Positions 1 to 8,551 of a stretch of 64,000 nucleotides of DNA are shown here, piece by piece (the first letter of the stretch is position 1; each line of letters starts with the position of its first letter). The notes under the pieces were generated by a model, which was not told the origin of the DNA, searched no databases, and worked only from the letters and a program-made list of their open reading frames with translations. Source of the stretch: an uncultured Cuneatibacter sp. (GTDB taxonomy: Bacteria; Bacillota; Clostridia; Lachnospirales; Lachnospiraceae); assembly GCA_934234215.1 (NCBI GenBank), contig CAKQHB010000005.1, positions 1 to 64,000 on the forward strand, in the 5' to 3' direction. A program made the position numbers and the translations under genes.

Positions 1-61
1 TCGCTTGGTTTCGTTCTCTTGAAAATTCTTTGGAATTTTCAGGGATTGGAATATACTATTC

Positions 62-76
62 AATTATCAAAGATCA
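62..76 (-). promoter_or_regulatory. boxA-like antitermination site in rRNA leader
   Basis: Read on the minus strand this is TGATCTTTGATAATT, close to the boxA element (TGCTCTTTGAAAACT type) found in Firmicute rRNA leaders, where the Nus antitermination complex assembles. It lies downstream of two strong tandem promoters pointing the same way, towards position 1. No 16S sequence is inside the window, so the assignment rests on the promoter pair and this motif. Confidence 0.6.
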
Positions 77-157
77 TGTTTTTGTTGTTTCCGGTCGTTC
101 CACATTCTGTGATGTTTCACAGCGTTTTGTGATGGCCTTTCGTTTCGCAACTCTGAT

Positions 158-186
158 ATTTTACCAGATCTGTAAGCTGCTGTCAA
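158..186 (-). promoter_or_regulatory. Sigma-A promoter P2 (putative rRNA operon)
   Basis: Minus-strand TTGACA (186-181), exactly 17 bp, then TAAAAT (163-158). It is the downstream member of a tandem pair directed out of the left edge of the window. The two near-consensus promoters in a row, with no coding sequence between them and the edge, are typical of a ribosomal RNA operon. Confidence 0.75.
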
Positions 187-250
187 GCACTTTTTTCAAA
201 TCTTTTGGATTTCAGAATTTTTTGTTGCCGCTCTCAGCGGCGACTCGTAT

Positions 251-279
251 ATACTATCACTCTCGATCCCAAATGTCAA
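251..279 (-). promoter_or_regulatory. Sigma-A promoter P1 (putative rRNA operon)
   Basis: Minus-strand TTGACA (279-274), 17 bp spacer, TAGTAT (256-251). It lies 93 bp upstream of P2. A GC-rich inverted repeat (GCCGCTGAGAGCGGC on the minus strand) follows the start region. The stretch from 280 to 445, between here and the end of the amt gene, is AT-rich and shows no further gene or clear terminator. Confidence 0.75.
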
Positions 280-445
280 CAACTTTTTTCAAAAAGTTTC
301 AATTTTCTTTTTTCTTTCACAACTTGCAGAAAAGGCACCCGGAATTGCTCTGTACCAGCGCTTTTCCGAATGCCTTTCTTCTATTATAAATACTATGTAG
401 GAGGTTTGTGTATCAATCAGGGATTATTCGTTTTTGTAGGAAGGA

Positions 446-2194
446 TTACTCTACATCCTGTAATGCTGCGAAGTCTTCTTCACCAGTTCTGACTTTTACG
501 ACACGGTCCACGTTGTAAACGAAGATCTTGCCATCGCCGATGTGACCGGTGTACAGTGTCTTCTTTGCAGCTTCGATCACGTTGTCTACCGGGATACTGG
601 AGACAACAACTTCTACCTTTACCTTCGGCAGCAGTGTTGCATCGATCTCAGCACCACGATACCGCTCGCCTGCACCCTTCTGGATGCCGCAGCCCATAAC
701 CTGTGTTACCGTCATACCAGTAACACCGAGGTCGTTCATTGCCTTTCTCAGTGCATCGTATCTTGTTAACTTTGCAATGATAACCACTTTGTAAATACCG
801 CTGGGAGATACAACCGGACCTTCCACCACCTTGACGGATGCATTGCGCATTGCGGGAGATGCTGTCTCGTAGTTGTCGTTGCCCAGATTTGTGTTTTCGT
901 TTTCGTCCATCGTCATGGTATTGGAAATATCCATGATGGAGAAACCTGCATAGGCAGACGGAAGACCATGTTCACAGGAATCCAGACCCATGATCTCTTC
1001 TTCCTCGCTGACGCGAAGACCAACAGTCTTACGAATTACAAGGAACGTAATTGTGATCGTAACAACGGTCCATGCAGCTACACTTGCAAAACCAGCAAGC
1101 TGCAGTCCCAACAGCTTCAGACCGCCGCCGTAGAACAAACCGGTAAAGCTGTCATTTCCGGGAGCGGATGTGGTAGCGAACAAACCAACTGCAATCGTGC
1201 CCCAGATACCATTCAGGCAGTGAACTGCAACTGCACCAACCGGGTCATCGACTCTCAGCTTTTCATCTAGGAACCAAACACCAAATACAACAAGAAGTCC
1301 AGCAACAGCACCAATCACGATAGAACCAAGTGCATCTGTAACATCACAGCCTGCGGTAATTGCTACCAAACCAGCCAGAGAAGCATTCAGACACATGGAG
1401 ACGTCCGGTTTTCCATATTTGATCCAGGTAAAAATCATACAAGCAACAGTCGCAACTGCCGGAGCGATGGTTGTTGTTACAAAGATAGAACCAAGCTGCT
1501 CTACGCTTGTTGCAGCTGCTCCGTTAAATCCGTACCAACCAAGCCACAGGATGAACACACCCAAAGCACCGATTGGAAGGTTATGTCCGGGAAATGCATT
1601 GACTTTGACGATCTTGCCATCTTTGTCCTTCGTAAACTTTCCGATACGCGGTCCAAGAAGCTTTGCACCGATCAGTGCGGAAATACCACCAACCATGTGA
1701 ATTGCACAGGAACCAGCGAAATCGTGGAAACCAATCTGAGATAACCAGCCACCGCCCCAGATCCAGTGTGCCTCAATGGGATAGATCAATGCGGAAATAA
1801 CTGCGGAATAAATACAGTAGGATAAAAACTTTGTTCTCTCTGCCATCGCACCGGATACGATTGTCGCGGTGGTTGCGCAGAATACTAAGTTAAATACGAA
1901 ATTCGACCAATCAAAATTCTCATAGGAAGTGAAGATATCAAATCCAGGTTTTCCGATCAATCCTACCAGATCTTCTCCAAGTAACAGTCCAAAACCAATT
2001 AAAATAAATACGACGGTACCAATACAGAAATCCATCAGGTTTTTCATCAGGATATTACCGGCATTTTTTGCTCTCGTGAAACCGGTCTCAACCATTGCAA
2101 AACCTGCCTGCATCCAAAATACCAATGCGGCTCCGATCAGGAACCAGACGCCAAATACCTGACTGCTCAGGGCGTTCATAATTTCTTCTGTCAT
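446..2194 (-). CDS. amt: Ammonium transporter fused to a PII domain
   Basis: Membrane ammonium channel of the Amt/MEP/Rh family with a GlnB-type PII domain fused at the C terminus (582 aa). The Amt part (about 1-395) has the family's twin pore histidines at H166 ([10 protein letters not shown]) and H325 (AVAVHCLNG). A hydrophilic linker (about 397-466) leads to the PII domain (467-577), which keeps GMTVTQV, the T-loop stretch and IGDGKIFV plus RTGEED. In the T-loop, E. coli GlnB Tyr51 is replaced by Ile517, so the classical uridylylation site is absent; Tyr46 is kept (Y512). The start at 2194 is chosen because AGGAGG lies just upstream; the open frame extends further but is basic and not Amt-like. 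Known biology: PII plugs the Amt pore in response to ATP/ADP and 2-oxoglutarate. Covalent tethering here suggests in-cis control (inference). Confidence 0.93.
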   Translation of the reverse strand: MTEEIMNALSSQVFGVWFLIGAALVFWMQAGFAMVETGFTRAKNAGNILMKNLMDFCIGTVVFILIGFGLLLGEDLVGLIGKPGFDIFTSYENFDWSNFVFNLVFCATTATIVSGAMAERTKFLSYCIYSAVISALIYPIEAHWIWGGGWLSQIGFHDFAGSCAIHMVGGISALIGAKLLGPRIGKFTKDKDGKIVKVNAFPGHNLPIGALGVFILWLGWYGFNGAAATSVEQLGSIFVTTTIAPAVATVACMIFTWIKYGKPDVSMCLNASLAGLVAITAGCDVTDALGSIVIGAVAGLLVVFGVWFLDEKLRVDDPVGAVAVHCLNGIWGTIAVGLFATTSAPGNDSFTGLFYGGGLKLLGLQLAGFASVAAWTVVTITITFLVIRKTVGLRVSEEEEIMGLDSCEHGLPSAYAGFSIMDISNTMTMDENENTNLGNDNYETASPAMRNASVKVVEGPVVSPSGIYKVVIIAKLTRYDALRKAMNDLGVTGMTVTQVMGCGIQKGAGERYRGAEIDATLLPKVKVEVVVSSIPVDNVIEAAKKTLYTGHIGDGKIFVYNVDRVVKVRTGEEDFAALQDVE

Positions 2195-2482
2195 AGTTCT
2201 CCTCCTCTTTTTTCTCCTGCGTCTTCCCGCCATAAAAAGTTTCCCTCTTTTCAGGCAAAAAAGAAAAGACATGTATCCGGTGTCGCATCCCGGTATACAC
2301 ATCTTTGTGCAGGAAAAAGATTTTTTATTGTCGGCACATTTCCCCATGTACCCATTTCAAGCACCTTCCGCGTGTCACCCTTTTGACAGGATCTGCAGCG
2401 AGTCGTAAAACGACGGAGCTCCTTTCCGCTACAGTAGTTTTCTCGCGGAGCTTTTTGTTCTGCAAAAATTTCGCTTTTTTGA
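2195..2482 (-). promoter_or_regulatory. Long amt leader with potential RNA structure, unassigned
   Basis: About 290 bases lie between the upstream terminator and the amt start without a convincing gene. The minus strand can form a hairpin with arms AGCTCC (2452-2447) and GGAGCT (2422-2417), plus a small GTCG/CGAC hairpin at 2402-2414. I see no consensus sigma-A promoter. A leader of this length in front of a nitrogen gene could hold a glutamine-responsive or ANTAR-type element, but I cannot match it to a known family by eye. Confidence 0.3.
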
Positions 2483-2525
2483 AAAACAAAAAAGGTGCTG
2501 ACGGCATCCCTGCCACAGCACCTTT
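2483..2525 (-). terminator. Rho-independent terminator after the spore protein gene
   Basis: Minus-strand hairpin with arms GGTGCTG (2522-2516) and CAGCACC (2500-2494), an inner GGCA/TGCC stem, then TTTTTTGTTTTT. It lies about 30 bases downstream of the small acid-soluble spore protein stop codon. Confidence 0.85.
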
Positions 2526-2557
2526 GCTTGATGGGTCTGATTATAGCGGCTGTATTT

Positions 2558-2767
2558 TTATTTGTCAACTGCATTTTTCAGGTTGTGATTTTTCTCACGT
2601 TTCTGCTTCGTCATGATACCGCCGATTCTTCCGGACTCTTTCGCAGATAAGCTGCGCCATCCGGAGGTCATCACTTTGTCAAAGACCCCGATCTCTTTTG
2701 CGATTTCCAGCTTCCACACTTCTTCCGGAGTCAGATTCTCCAGATCCGGAATCTGTTTTTTCTTCAT
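2558..2767 (-). CDS. Small acid-soluble spore protein, alpha/beta-type related
   Basis: A 69-residue protein containing LEIAKEIGV followed by GWRSLSAKESGRIGGIMTKQKR. This matches the short SASP-like family of clostridial spore formers, in which the ExA-E-G region resembles the germination-protease site and the GRIGG-MTK block resembles the DNA-binding segment. The start at 2767 follows AAGGA at good spacing. A sigma-G-like promoter lies upstream (2809-2837) and a terminator follows, so this is a monocistronic, probably forespore-expressed gene. By family, the protein would coat and protect spore DNA. Confidence 0.8.
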   Translation of the reverse strand: MKKKQIPDLENLTPEEVWKLEIAKEIGVFDKVMTSGWRSLSAKESGRIGGIMTKQKREKNHNLKNAVDK

Positions 2768-2808
2768 AGGCGTATCCTTTCCGCCGAAGCATCGCTCCGG
2801 TCTATTTA

Positions 2809-2837
2809 CAGGATGCCCCTTTTCCGAAGAGTTATAC
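2809..2837 (-). promoter_or_regulatory. Sigma-G-like forespore promoter
   Basis: Minus-strand GTATA (2837-2833), 17 bp, then CATCCTG (2815-2809). The sigma-G consensus is GHATR-N17/18-CATWHTA; the -35 fits fully and the -10 fits five of seven positions. It sits about 40 bases upstream of the spore protein start, which fits the gene's class. Confidence 0.55.
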
Positions 2838-2842
2838 AATTT

Positions 2843-3709
2843 TCACTGCACAGAATTTTCGGTAAAGTCGATCGTCACATCTCCCATGCCGCTATCTGCA
2901 CGGATCCAGCAATCCTTTTTCTGATCAACCGTCTGATCGCCAGCCATGCCGTCCACATCCAGAAGATTGCCAATCCGGATACTGCCCATACCACAGGAAA
3001 TGTCATAATTGTAATCCTTCTCCGTTCCCTCCAGTATCAGCGTCAGATCTCCAATACCGTTTTCCAAATATGCATTTTCTGAAATTGCAGAAGCTCCAAT
3101 GTCTGCCGACCCGGTGCCGCAGCTTACGCTCAGTTTTGTACACTGTACACCATCCACTGTCAGATCTCCAACACCGCTCTCCAGGTCGATTTCCTCTGCC
3201 GCAAGGCGCTCTGCATCCAATTCGCCCACACCGAGCTCGCAGCTGATTTTCTTAAATGTCACTTCTTCCGGTATCGTGATAATCACCGTTGCACTGCTGC
3301 CGCTGGTATTTTTCAAACTGTTTTTGCTTTTCTGCGTGATCTGCCACGTTCCATCTTCTAATGTATTTGTCACGGTATCTGCCATCTTTCCGCCAACCTG
3401 CAGGCGGTACTGATCTCCCCTCTGAATTGTGATGGAACTAACATCCGCATTTATATCCAAGACTCTCACATCCTCAGAACTATCATACGATGCAATTTCA
3501 TGCATCTGCCCGGAATCCTCTTCTCCCAGTCCGAGATTTGCATTTCCATCCTCATCCAGCCACAGACCAAATCGATTTCCATGGACCGAAACTGTCCACT
3601 GATCCCGGTAATTCCATGCTCCCATCGCCAGTCCGATCAGACCAAGCACCAGCCCGATCGCAAGCAGGATGCCTCCGACTGTCATCCAGGCTCTCATTTT
3701 TTTGCTCAT
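2843..3709 (-). CDS. DUF4097-type membrane-anchored toastrack protein
   Basis: A 288-residue protein with one N-terminal membrane segment (about 10-32), then an extracytoplasmic domain built of repeated short beta strands with Gly-Asp turns (SGVGDLTVDGV, GTGSADIGA, NGIGDLTL, CGMGSIRIG, SGMGDVTIDF). That is the DUF4097 or 'toastrack' adhesin-like repeat. It starts at 3709 with GGAG upstream, and its ATG overlaps the stop of the HAAS-domain gene (ATGA). PadR-HAAS-DUF4097 trios are common in Firmicutes and thought to respond to cell-envelope conditions. The exact role of this member is unknown. Confidence 0.8.
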   Translation of the reverse strand: MSKKMRAWMTVGGILLAIGLVLGLIGLAMGAWNYRDQWTVSVHGNRFGLWLDEDGNANLGLGEEDSGQMHEIASYDSSEDVRVLDINADVSSITIQRGDQYRLQVGGKMADTVTNTLEDGTWQITQKSKNSLKNTSGSSATVIITIPEEVTFKKISCELGVGELDAERLAAEEIDLESGVGDLTVDGVQCTKLSVSCGTGSADIGASAISENAYLENGIGDLTLILEGTEKDYNYDISCGMGSIRIGNLLDVDGMAGDQTVDQKKDCWIRADSGMGDVTIDFTENSVQ

Positions 3710-4305
3710 CTCTGTTCTCCTTTCCGGCTCTTTCTATGCGCCACAAGCTTCTGAATCAGCAGAATCAGCAGACAAACACATACGATAAACAGCCCGATGC
3801 TTCCCAAACTGATACCGAGCAAAAAAACTCCCGCAGATGGAATCGTTGCAACTCTGACGATACCAACAGCCAGTATACCGAACCCGATAAACAAAAGACC
3901 AATTAAAAGCCCCGCCACAGCGGCTAACACTCCAATCGCAACTGCCAATACACTGATCCAGAACGGACTGGTCACAATTGCGATCACAAACGTCCAGATT
4001 GGATGTCTGCTCACCCAGGATTTCTTTTTTTCCGGAACTGATCCTGCATATTCCGGTTGTTGATACTCATGCACCGGCTTCGCCTGTTCCGAAGCAGCTT
4101 CTTCCTGAAAGGATTTTTTCTCCCCACGGAGAATTTCAACTGCTACATGTTCCGGACTGATGAGCTCATCAATAACGTCCATCTCATGCTCCATACCGGC
4201 ATCCTCAAAATAATTTTCATAGTAATCCAGCGCTTCCCGCCGTTCTTCATACGGAAGCCCTGCCAAAAGATCTGCCAGGCGCTTCATAAACTCCTCACGA
4301 TTCAT
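3706..4305 (-). CDS. DUF1700/HAAS-domain membrane protein
   Basis: A 199-residue protein that begins MNREEFMKRLADLL and has an N-terminal helical HAAS/DUF1700 region (about 1-75: LPYEERREALDYYENYFEDAG). A hydrophilic stretch and at least three hydrophobic membrane segments (about 105-195) follow. HAAS domains are usually placed beside PadR regulators and toastrack proteins, as here. The start at 4305 has GGAGG seven bases upstream and overlaps the padR gene by 11 bases. The downstream toastrack gene overlaps its stop. The three genes therefore form one translationally coupled operon. Confidence 0.85.
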   Translation of the reverse strand: MNREEFMKRLADLLAGLPYEERREALDYYENYFEDAGMEHEMDVIDELISPEHVAVEILRGEKKSFQEEAASEQAKPVHEYQQPEYAGSVPEKKKSWVSRHPIWTFVIAIVTSPFWISVLAVAIGVLAAVAGLLIGLLFIGFGILAVGIVRVATIPSAGVFLLGISLGSIGLFIVCVCLLILLIQKLVAHRKSRKGEQR

Positions 4306-4621
4306 GCTGTCCCTCCTCAAAGAATCGACTGATCCGCCCGGAATAATCTCCCCACTCACGGATGTATGCCTCCAGTGTCTCTCTCCCCTGTTTCGTGATC
4401 TGATAGTAACGACGATTACGCCCGCAATATTCCCGGTCGTAAGTGCGGAGATATCCATCCCGTCCCAGTCTGCGAAGGACTGGGTACAACGTCGATTCGG
4501 AAATGTCCAATACTCTCCGAACCTGCTGCGTGAGCTGATATCCATACGCTCCTTCTTCATCTCTGGAAACCGCCGCCAGCACTATCGCATCCAACAGGGC
4601 TGATCCCGTCTGAAATCCCAC
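4295..4621 (-). CDS. PadR-family transcriptional regulator
   Basis: A 108-residue winged-helix protein with the PadR pattern GSALLDAIVLAAVS, YGYQLTQQV, ISESTLYPVLRRLGRDGYL and a tyrosine-rich wing (GRNRRYYQIT), followed by a C-terminal dimerisation helix. It is the first gene of the PadR-HAAS-toastrack operon. A perfect inverted repeat overlaps its own promoter, so autorepression is likely. The effector is unknown. Confidence 0.92.
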   Translation of the reverse strand: MGFQTGSALLDAIVLAAVSRDEEGAYGYQLTQQVRRVLDISESTLYPVLRRLGRDGYLRTYDREYCGRNRRYYQITKQGRETLEAYIREWGDYSGRISRFFEEGQHES

Positions 4622-4675
4622 AACAATCTGCCTCCTGTTCTTTTGCTGTTTCTCTGGTATTATTGTTCCACGGTT

Positions 4676-4707
4676 GATATTATACGATATATAATATCAT
4701 TTGTCAA
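4676..4707 (-). promoter_or_regulatory. padR promoter with overlapping palindromic operator
   Basis: Minus-strand TTGACA (4707-4702), 17 bp, TATAAT (4684-4679), a full consensus promoter. A perfect inverted repeat with 9-base arms, GATATTATA-N5-TATAATATC (4676-4698), covers the -10 box and most of the spacer. A repressor bound there would block RNA polymerase. PadR regulators commonly bind such AT-rich palindromes, so this is the likely autoregulatory site. Confidence 0.8.
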
Positions 4708-4729
4708 CAAATAGTATGTTTCTTTTTTA

Positions 4730-7700
4730 TCATTCACATACAATTGCTTTTCCGAGTGAGAAAGAATACAGCCATTTCTGTACCACCGGTTTTCCACTGA
4801 GTCGCTGCAATGCTTCCTCGTAACAACGCAGCTGCAGCGCATACCGCGCTCGCAGGATGTCCTCGCCGCCTTCTCGCGGAACGGAATCTGTCTTATAATC
4901 CACTAAGATCCAGCCATCTTCTTCCTCAAATGCGGCATCCAAAATTCCCTGCACCAGCACGCGCGCTCCCGTGCGGCGCACATTTTCTTTCTCTTCCGGC
5001 TGCTTATTCGTCAGCATATCCAGCTCCGCAGGAAGTATGCCCATAACAAACGGGATTTCCCGTTTTAACTGCATCTTCGCCGCCGCTTTTTTCATTCTTC
5101 GTGCCAGCGGGCTGTTCCAGAACCATGCCAACTGCTTTTCCGAGACAAGCTCCCATTCCTCTTGGCTGCAAGCACTCGCGTCAAGAAGTGCTGCGATCTC
5201 CTCCTGCAGCGTGTCCTCTTCCCGGAATGGCAGCAATTCCAGAATATGATGCAGTGCCGTACCACGCTCTGCCGCTTTCCTTCGACGCTCTTCCAGCTCT
5301 GCGGCATCCGGTTCTTTCTTTTCTTCCGACCCTTCCTCCGCATCGTCTCTCTGCACGGCATAAAGATTTGCAATTCCTTCTTCTGCTTCTAACTCCTGCA
5401 TCCGCGCTTTTTTCAGTTCGGACACAGACACGATCGCATGCAGTCCGCTGTCCGGACCATACGCATAGTCATAAGAAAAGCGATCTTCCACGCTCTCTCT
5501 TTCAGATTCTTTTTTCTCAGATTCCTGCGCCTTTTCTTTCTCGACCCAGGAAAGCAGCTCCCGATAGCTGTTTCCTTCTTCCACCAGTTCCATCAGCTCC
5601 TGCATCTGCAGATCCGCTTCCGGCACAACTTCACAGGAAAAGCCCTGCCAGTCCGTCATCTCCCAGCCGGGAATCTCATGAAACAAGATTCCTGTAAATG
5701 GCTCTCCCACGCCAAAATGCTCGTAAATCGGACGCAATGTCTGGTGCTTCAGCATCGCCGGAACGATCCAATCCAGATACCGGCTTGCCCCCGCTCTCTG
5801 GCGGAACGGAAGTTCTTCCTGATGGATACGCAGCGCCCGCCTTTGCTTTTCCAGATACCCCCACGCATCTTTCTGATATCCGGTGATGATCAGCTTTTCT
5901 TTTGCACGGGTCATGGCAACATACAGAATCCGCAACTCTTCCCCTGTCGCATCCTCCTGCAGCTGCATCTGAAAGATCTGTCGAATCTTCGTCTTTTTCC
6001 GCGTCCGGGTCTCCGGGCGAATCACATTCATGCCGATGCCGTAATCCGGATGAAGCACGATTGCCGCTTTCGTGTCCTGCCGGTTAAAGTTCTTTCCCAT
6101 ACCCGCCAAAATCACGATTGGAAATTCCAGACCTTTGCTCTTGTGGATACTCATAATGCGCACCGCCTCTTTCGCATCTTCCGCCAGAGAGGCTTCTCCA
6201 AAGTCCACCTGATATTTTTCCAGTTTTTCGATGTAACGGACAAACTGGAACAGACCGCTGTAGCTCGTCTTTTCAAACGCTGCCGCTTTTCCCAATAATA
6301 AATCCAGATTTGCCTTTCTTCTGGCACCGCCTGGCATCGCCGTCACATAATGATAGTAGCCGGTCTCCTCGTACAATTCCCGCAAAAGATCCTGCAGCGG
6401 CAGATATACCGCCTTTTTTCGATAGCAGGACAGCCAGTCCAGAAAATGTGCTACCTTTTCCGCCAGTGCGCCTTCCTTATAATGCTCTGCGTAAAACAAC
6501 ACACAGCTATAAAAGCCCATGTCTTTTTCCACACCGGCTCCGCACATGCGAATTTCCGCCAGTTCCTCCGCAGTCAGTCCGCCAATAGGCGAATGCAGCA
6601 CCGCAGTCAGTGGAATATCCTGCGCCGGATTGTCCAAAATCTGCAGCACATCCAGCATCATTCGCACTTCCTGCGTGCTGAAATATCCGCTCCGACTCTC
6701 CGCATATGCCGGGATACCATACCAAGACAGTACTTCCGTAAAAGTTTCTGCCCAGCCGCTCATCGTCCGAAGCAGGATCACGATATCTCCATATCCCGCG
6801 GGGCGATATGCGCCAAGACCTGCATCCCACACTTTCTGTCCATGCTCCGGGTCCACCAGTTCTCGGATGCGTTTCACGATCATACCCGCTTCCAGCTCTC
6901 TGCTGTGGTAGACTTCCCGCTCCTCGTCTCCCTCCGTCGGCAGCGCTTTTACCTCTTCCTCCGAAGGATCCAGCAACAACAGCTCTGTCGTTCCACCGGC
7001 ACACGCCTCCGTCTTTTCAAATACCGCACCCGGATACAGCGCCGCCTGGGCATCGTATTCCACATTGCCCAGATCTCTGCGCATCATCTGCCGAAACAGA
7101 TAATTGACGCTAAACAGCACCTCCCGTCTGCTTCGGAAATTCTGATGCAGCTCCAGTTTTTGATACGGACCTTCTTCCAGCGTGTAGGTGTCATATTTGT
7201 GCATAAACAGCTCCGGCTTTGCGAGACGGAATGCATAAATACTCTGCTTCACATCCCCTACAAGAAACATATTCGGATGTCCCATCCGCTCTCTGGAAAT
7301 GCTGTTCAGCAAATATTCCTGCACATAGTTACTGTCCTGATATTCGTCAATCAGGATTTCCTCAAACTGCTCCGCATATGCCAGTGCCACCTCCGACGGC
7401 TCGCAATTCTCTTTTTCCCCCGTCGTCAGAATTTGCAGCGCCAGATGCTCCACATCGGAAAAATCCACAAGATTTTTCTGTCTCTTTTTTTCTGAAAACC
7501 GTTCCTGAAAACAGTCTGTCACCCGCACCAGCGCCCGCACTGCCGGTCTGCATTCCTGCAGCTCTGTCAGCATCTCCTCCGGCGTTCCCGCAAAATACTG
7601 TTTCTTCCAATCATTGATCTGCTTTTTCGCCGCATCCCGAAGATCCACCACCTGCTGCACCAATCCTTCGTCACACACATCCGCTTTTTTCTTGCGGGGG

Positions 7701-8545
7701 CGCGTCTTGAATGAAATTGCTTCAAATGCAGCAAACCAGTCAGTCAGATGTTCGCAGTCTGCCAGCTTTCGCACCATTTCCTGCTCCTGCGCCACAAACT
7801 CTTCCAGAAATGCCGGGCCATCCTCTGCCTTACAAAGAGCACGCATCCGGTCATAGTCTTCCAGAATTTCTTCCAGCTGTCTTTTCAGCCAATTCAAAAA
7901 CCATGTAAGCCATGGCATCTGCTCCAGTTCTTCCAGCATCTGCACCTCGTACACAGCGCTGCACTCTTCCAGCCAACGCTTCGGCCATGGGTTACTCTGC
8001 GCAAAGGTATACAGCCGCTCGATCATGTCTTTCAGCGTCTGATCGCCCCGCGCTGTTGTGTAGCTGTCTGCCAGCAAACAAAAATCCGGATCTTTCTCCG
8101 CATAAAACTCCTGCAGCACTTCATCCAGTACATCCGACTGCATCAGCCGCAGCTCCCCCTCATCTCCAATCCGGAAGGAAGGGTCCAGCGAGATCCGGTA
8201 AAAATAGCTGCGCAAAACCGCCAGACAAAAGCTGTCGATCGTCATGATCTTCGCATGGGGCACAAGCGCCTTCTGTCTTCGGATCTGCTCCTGCTCCGGA
8301 TGTTCCTCCAGCAGTTTTTCCAGCGCTGCACGCACACGCTCCCGCATCTCTCCCGCCGCTGCATTGGTAAAGGTCACAACCAGCAGATGATCCAGATCGA
8401 CCGGATGTTCTTTATCCGTGATTTTCTCAATGATACGCTGCACCAAAACAGCGGTTTTACCGCTTCCGGCTGCCGCCGAGACGAGAATATTTCGATCAGA
8501 CAGGTGAATCGCCTTCTCCTGATCCGGTGTCCATGAAACTGCCAT
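4730..8545 (-). CDS. addA: ATP-dependent helicase/nuclease subunit A
   Basis: AddA (1271 aa) is the UvrD-like helicase plus nuclease subunit of the AddAB complex, which resects double-strand breaks for RecA-dependent repair in Firmicutes. Visible motifs are Walker A SAAAGSGKTA (about 23-32), DEYQDSN (motif II), VGDVKQSIYAFR, the C-terminal helicase motif LYVAMTRAKEKL, and a RecB-type nuclease site with GILDAAF and DYKTD near the end. Length is typical. It starts six bases after addB ends, with GGAGG inside the addB end, so the two are coupled. Its 3' end lies directly beside the padR promoter and I see no terminator between. Confidence 0.97.
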   Translation of the reverse strand: MAVSWTPDQEKAIHLSDRNILVSAAAGSGKTAVLVQRIIEKITDKEHPVDLDHLLVVTFTNAAAGEMRERVRAALEKLLEEHPEQEQIRRQKALVPHAKIMTIDSFCLAVLRSYFYRISLDPSFRIGDEGELRLMQSDVLDEVLQEFYAEKDPDFCLLADSYTTARGDQTLKDMIERLYTFAQSNPWPKRWLEECSAVYEVQMLEELEQMPWLTWFLNWLKRQLEEILEDYDRMRALCKAEDGPAFLEEFVAQEQEMVRKLADCEHLTDWFAAFEAISFKTRPRKKKADVCDEGLVQQVVDLRDAAKKQINDWKKQYFAGTPEEMLTELQECRPAVRALVRVTDCFQERFSEKKRQKNLVDFSDVEHLALQILTTGEKENCEPSEVALAYAEQFEEILIDEYQDSNYVQEYLLNSISRERMGHPNMFLVGDVKQSIYAFRLAKPELFMHKYDTYTLEEGPYQKLELHQNFRSRREVLFSVNYLFRQMMRRDLGNVEYDAQAALYPGAVFEKTEACAGGTTELLLLDPSEEEVKALPTEGDEEREVYHSRELEAGMIVKRIRELVDPEHGQKVWDAGLGAYRPAGYGDIVILLRTMSGWAETFTEVLSWYGIPAYAESRSGYFSTQEVRMMLDVLQILDNPAQDIPLTAVLHSPIGGLTAEELAEIRMCGAGVEKDMGFYSCVLFYAEHYKEGALAEKVAHFLDWLSCYRKKAVYLPLQDLLRELYEETGYYHYVTAMPGGARRKANLDLLLGKAAAFEKTSYSGLFQFVRYIEKLEKYQVDFGEASLAEDAKEAVRIMSIHKSKGLEFPIVILAGMGKNFNRQDTKAAIVLHPDYGIGMNVIRPETRTRKKTKIRQIFQMQLQEDATGEELRILYVAMTRAKEKLIITGYQKDAWGYLEKQRRALRIHQEELPFRQRAGASRYLDWIVPAMLKHQTLRPIYEHFGVGEPFTGILFHEIPGWEMTDWQGFSCEVVPEADLQMQELMELVEEGNSYRELLSWVEKEKAQESEKKESERESVEDRFSYDYAYGPDSGLHAIVSVSELKKARMQELEAEEGIANLYAVQRDDAEEGSEEKKEPDAAELEERRRKAAERGTALHHILELLPFREEDTLQEEIAALLDASACSQEEWELVSEKQLAWFWNSPLARRMKKAAAKMQLKREIPFVMGILPAELDMLTNKQPEEKENVRRTGARVLVQGILDAAFEEEDGWILVDYKTDSVPREGGEDILRARYALQLRCYEEALQRLSGKPVVQKWLYSFSLGKAIVCE

Positions 8546-8551
8546 TTTCCG

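Noticed and set aside
2195..2347. N-terminal extension of the Amt reading frame
   Set aside because: The extra 51 codons are Cys/Lys/Arg-rich without Amt similarity, and the AGGAGG ribosome binding site lies directly before the ATG at 2194.
4306..4560. N-terminal extension of the HAAS-domain frame over padR
   Set aside because: It would overlap nearly all of padR in another frame; the ATG at 4305 has a good ribosome binding site and starts the known domain.
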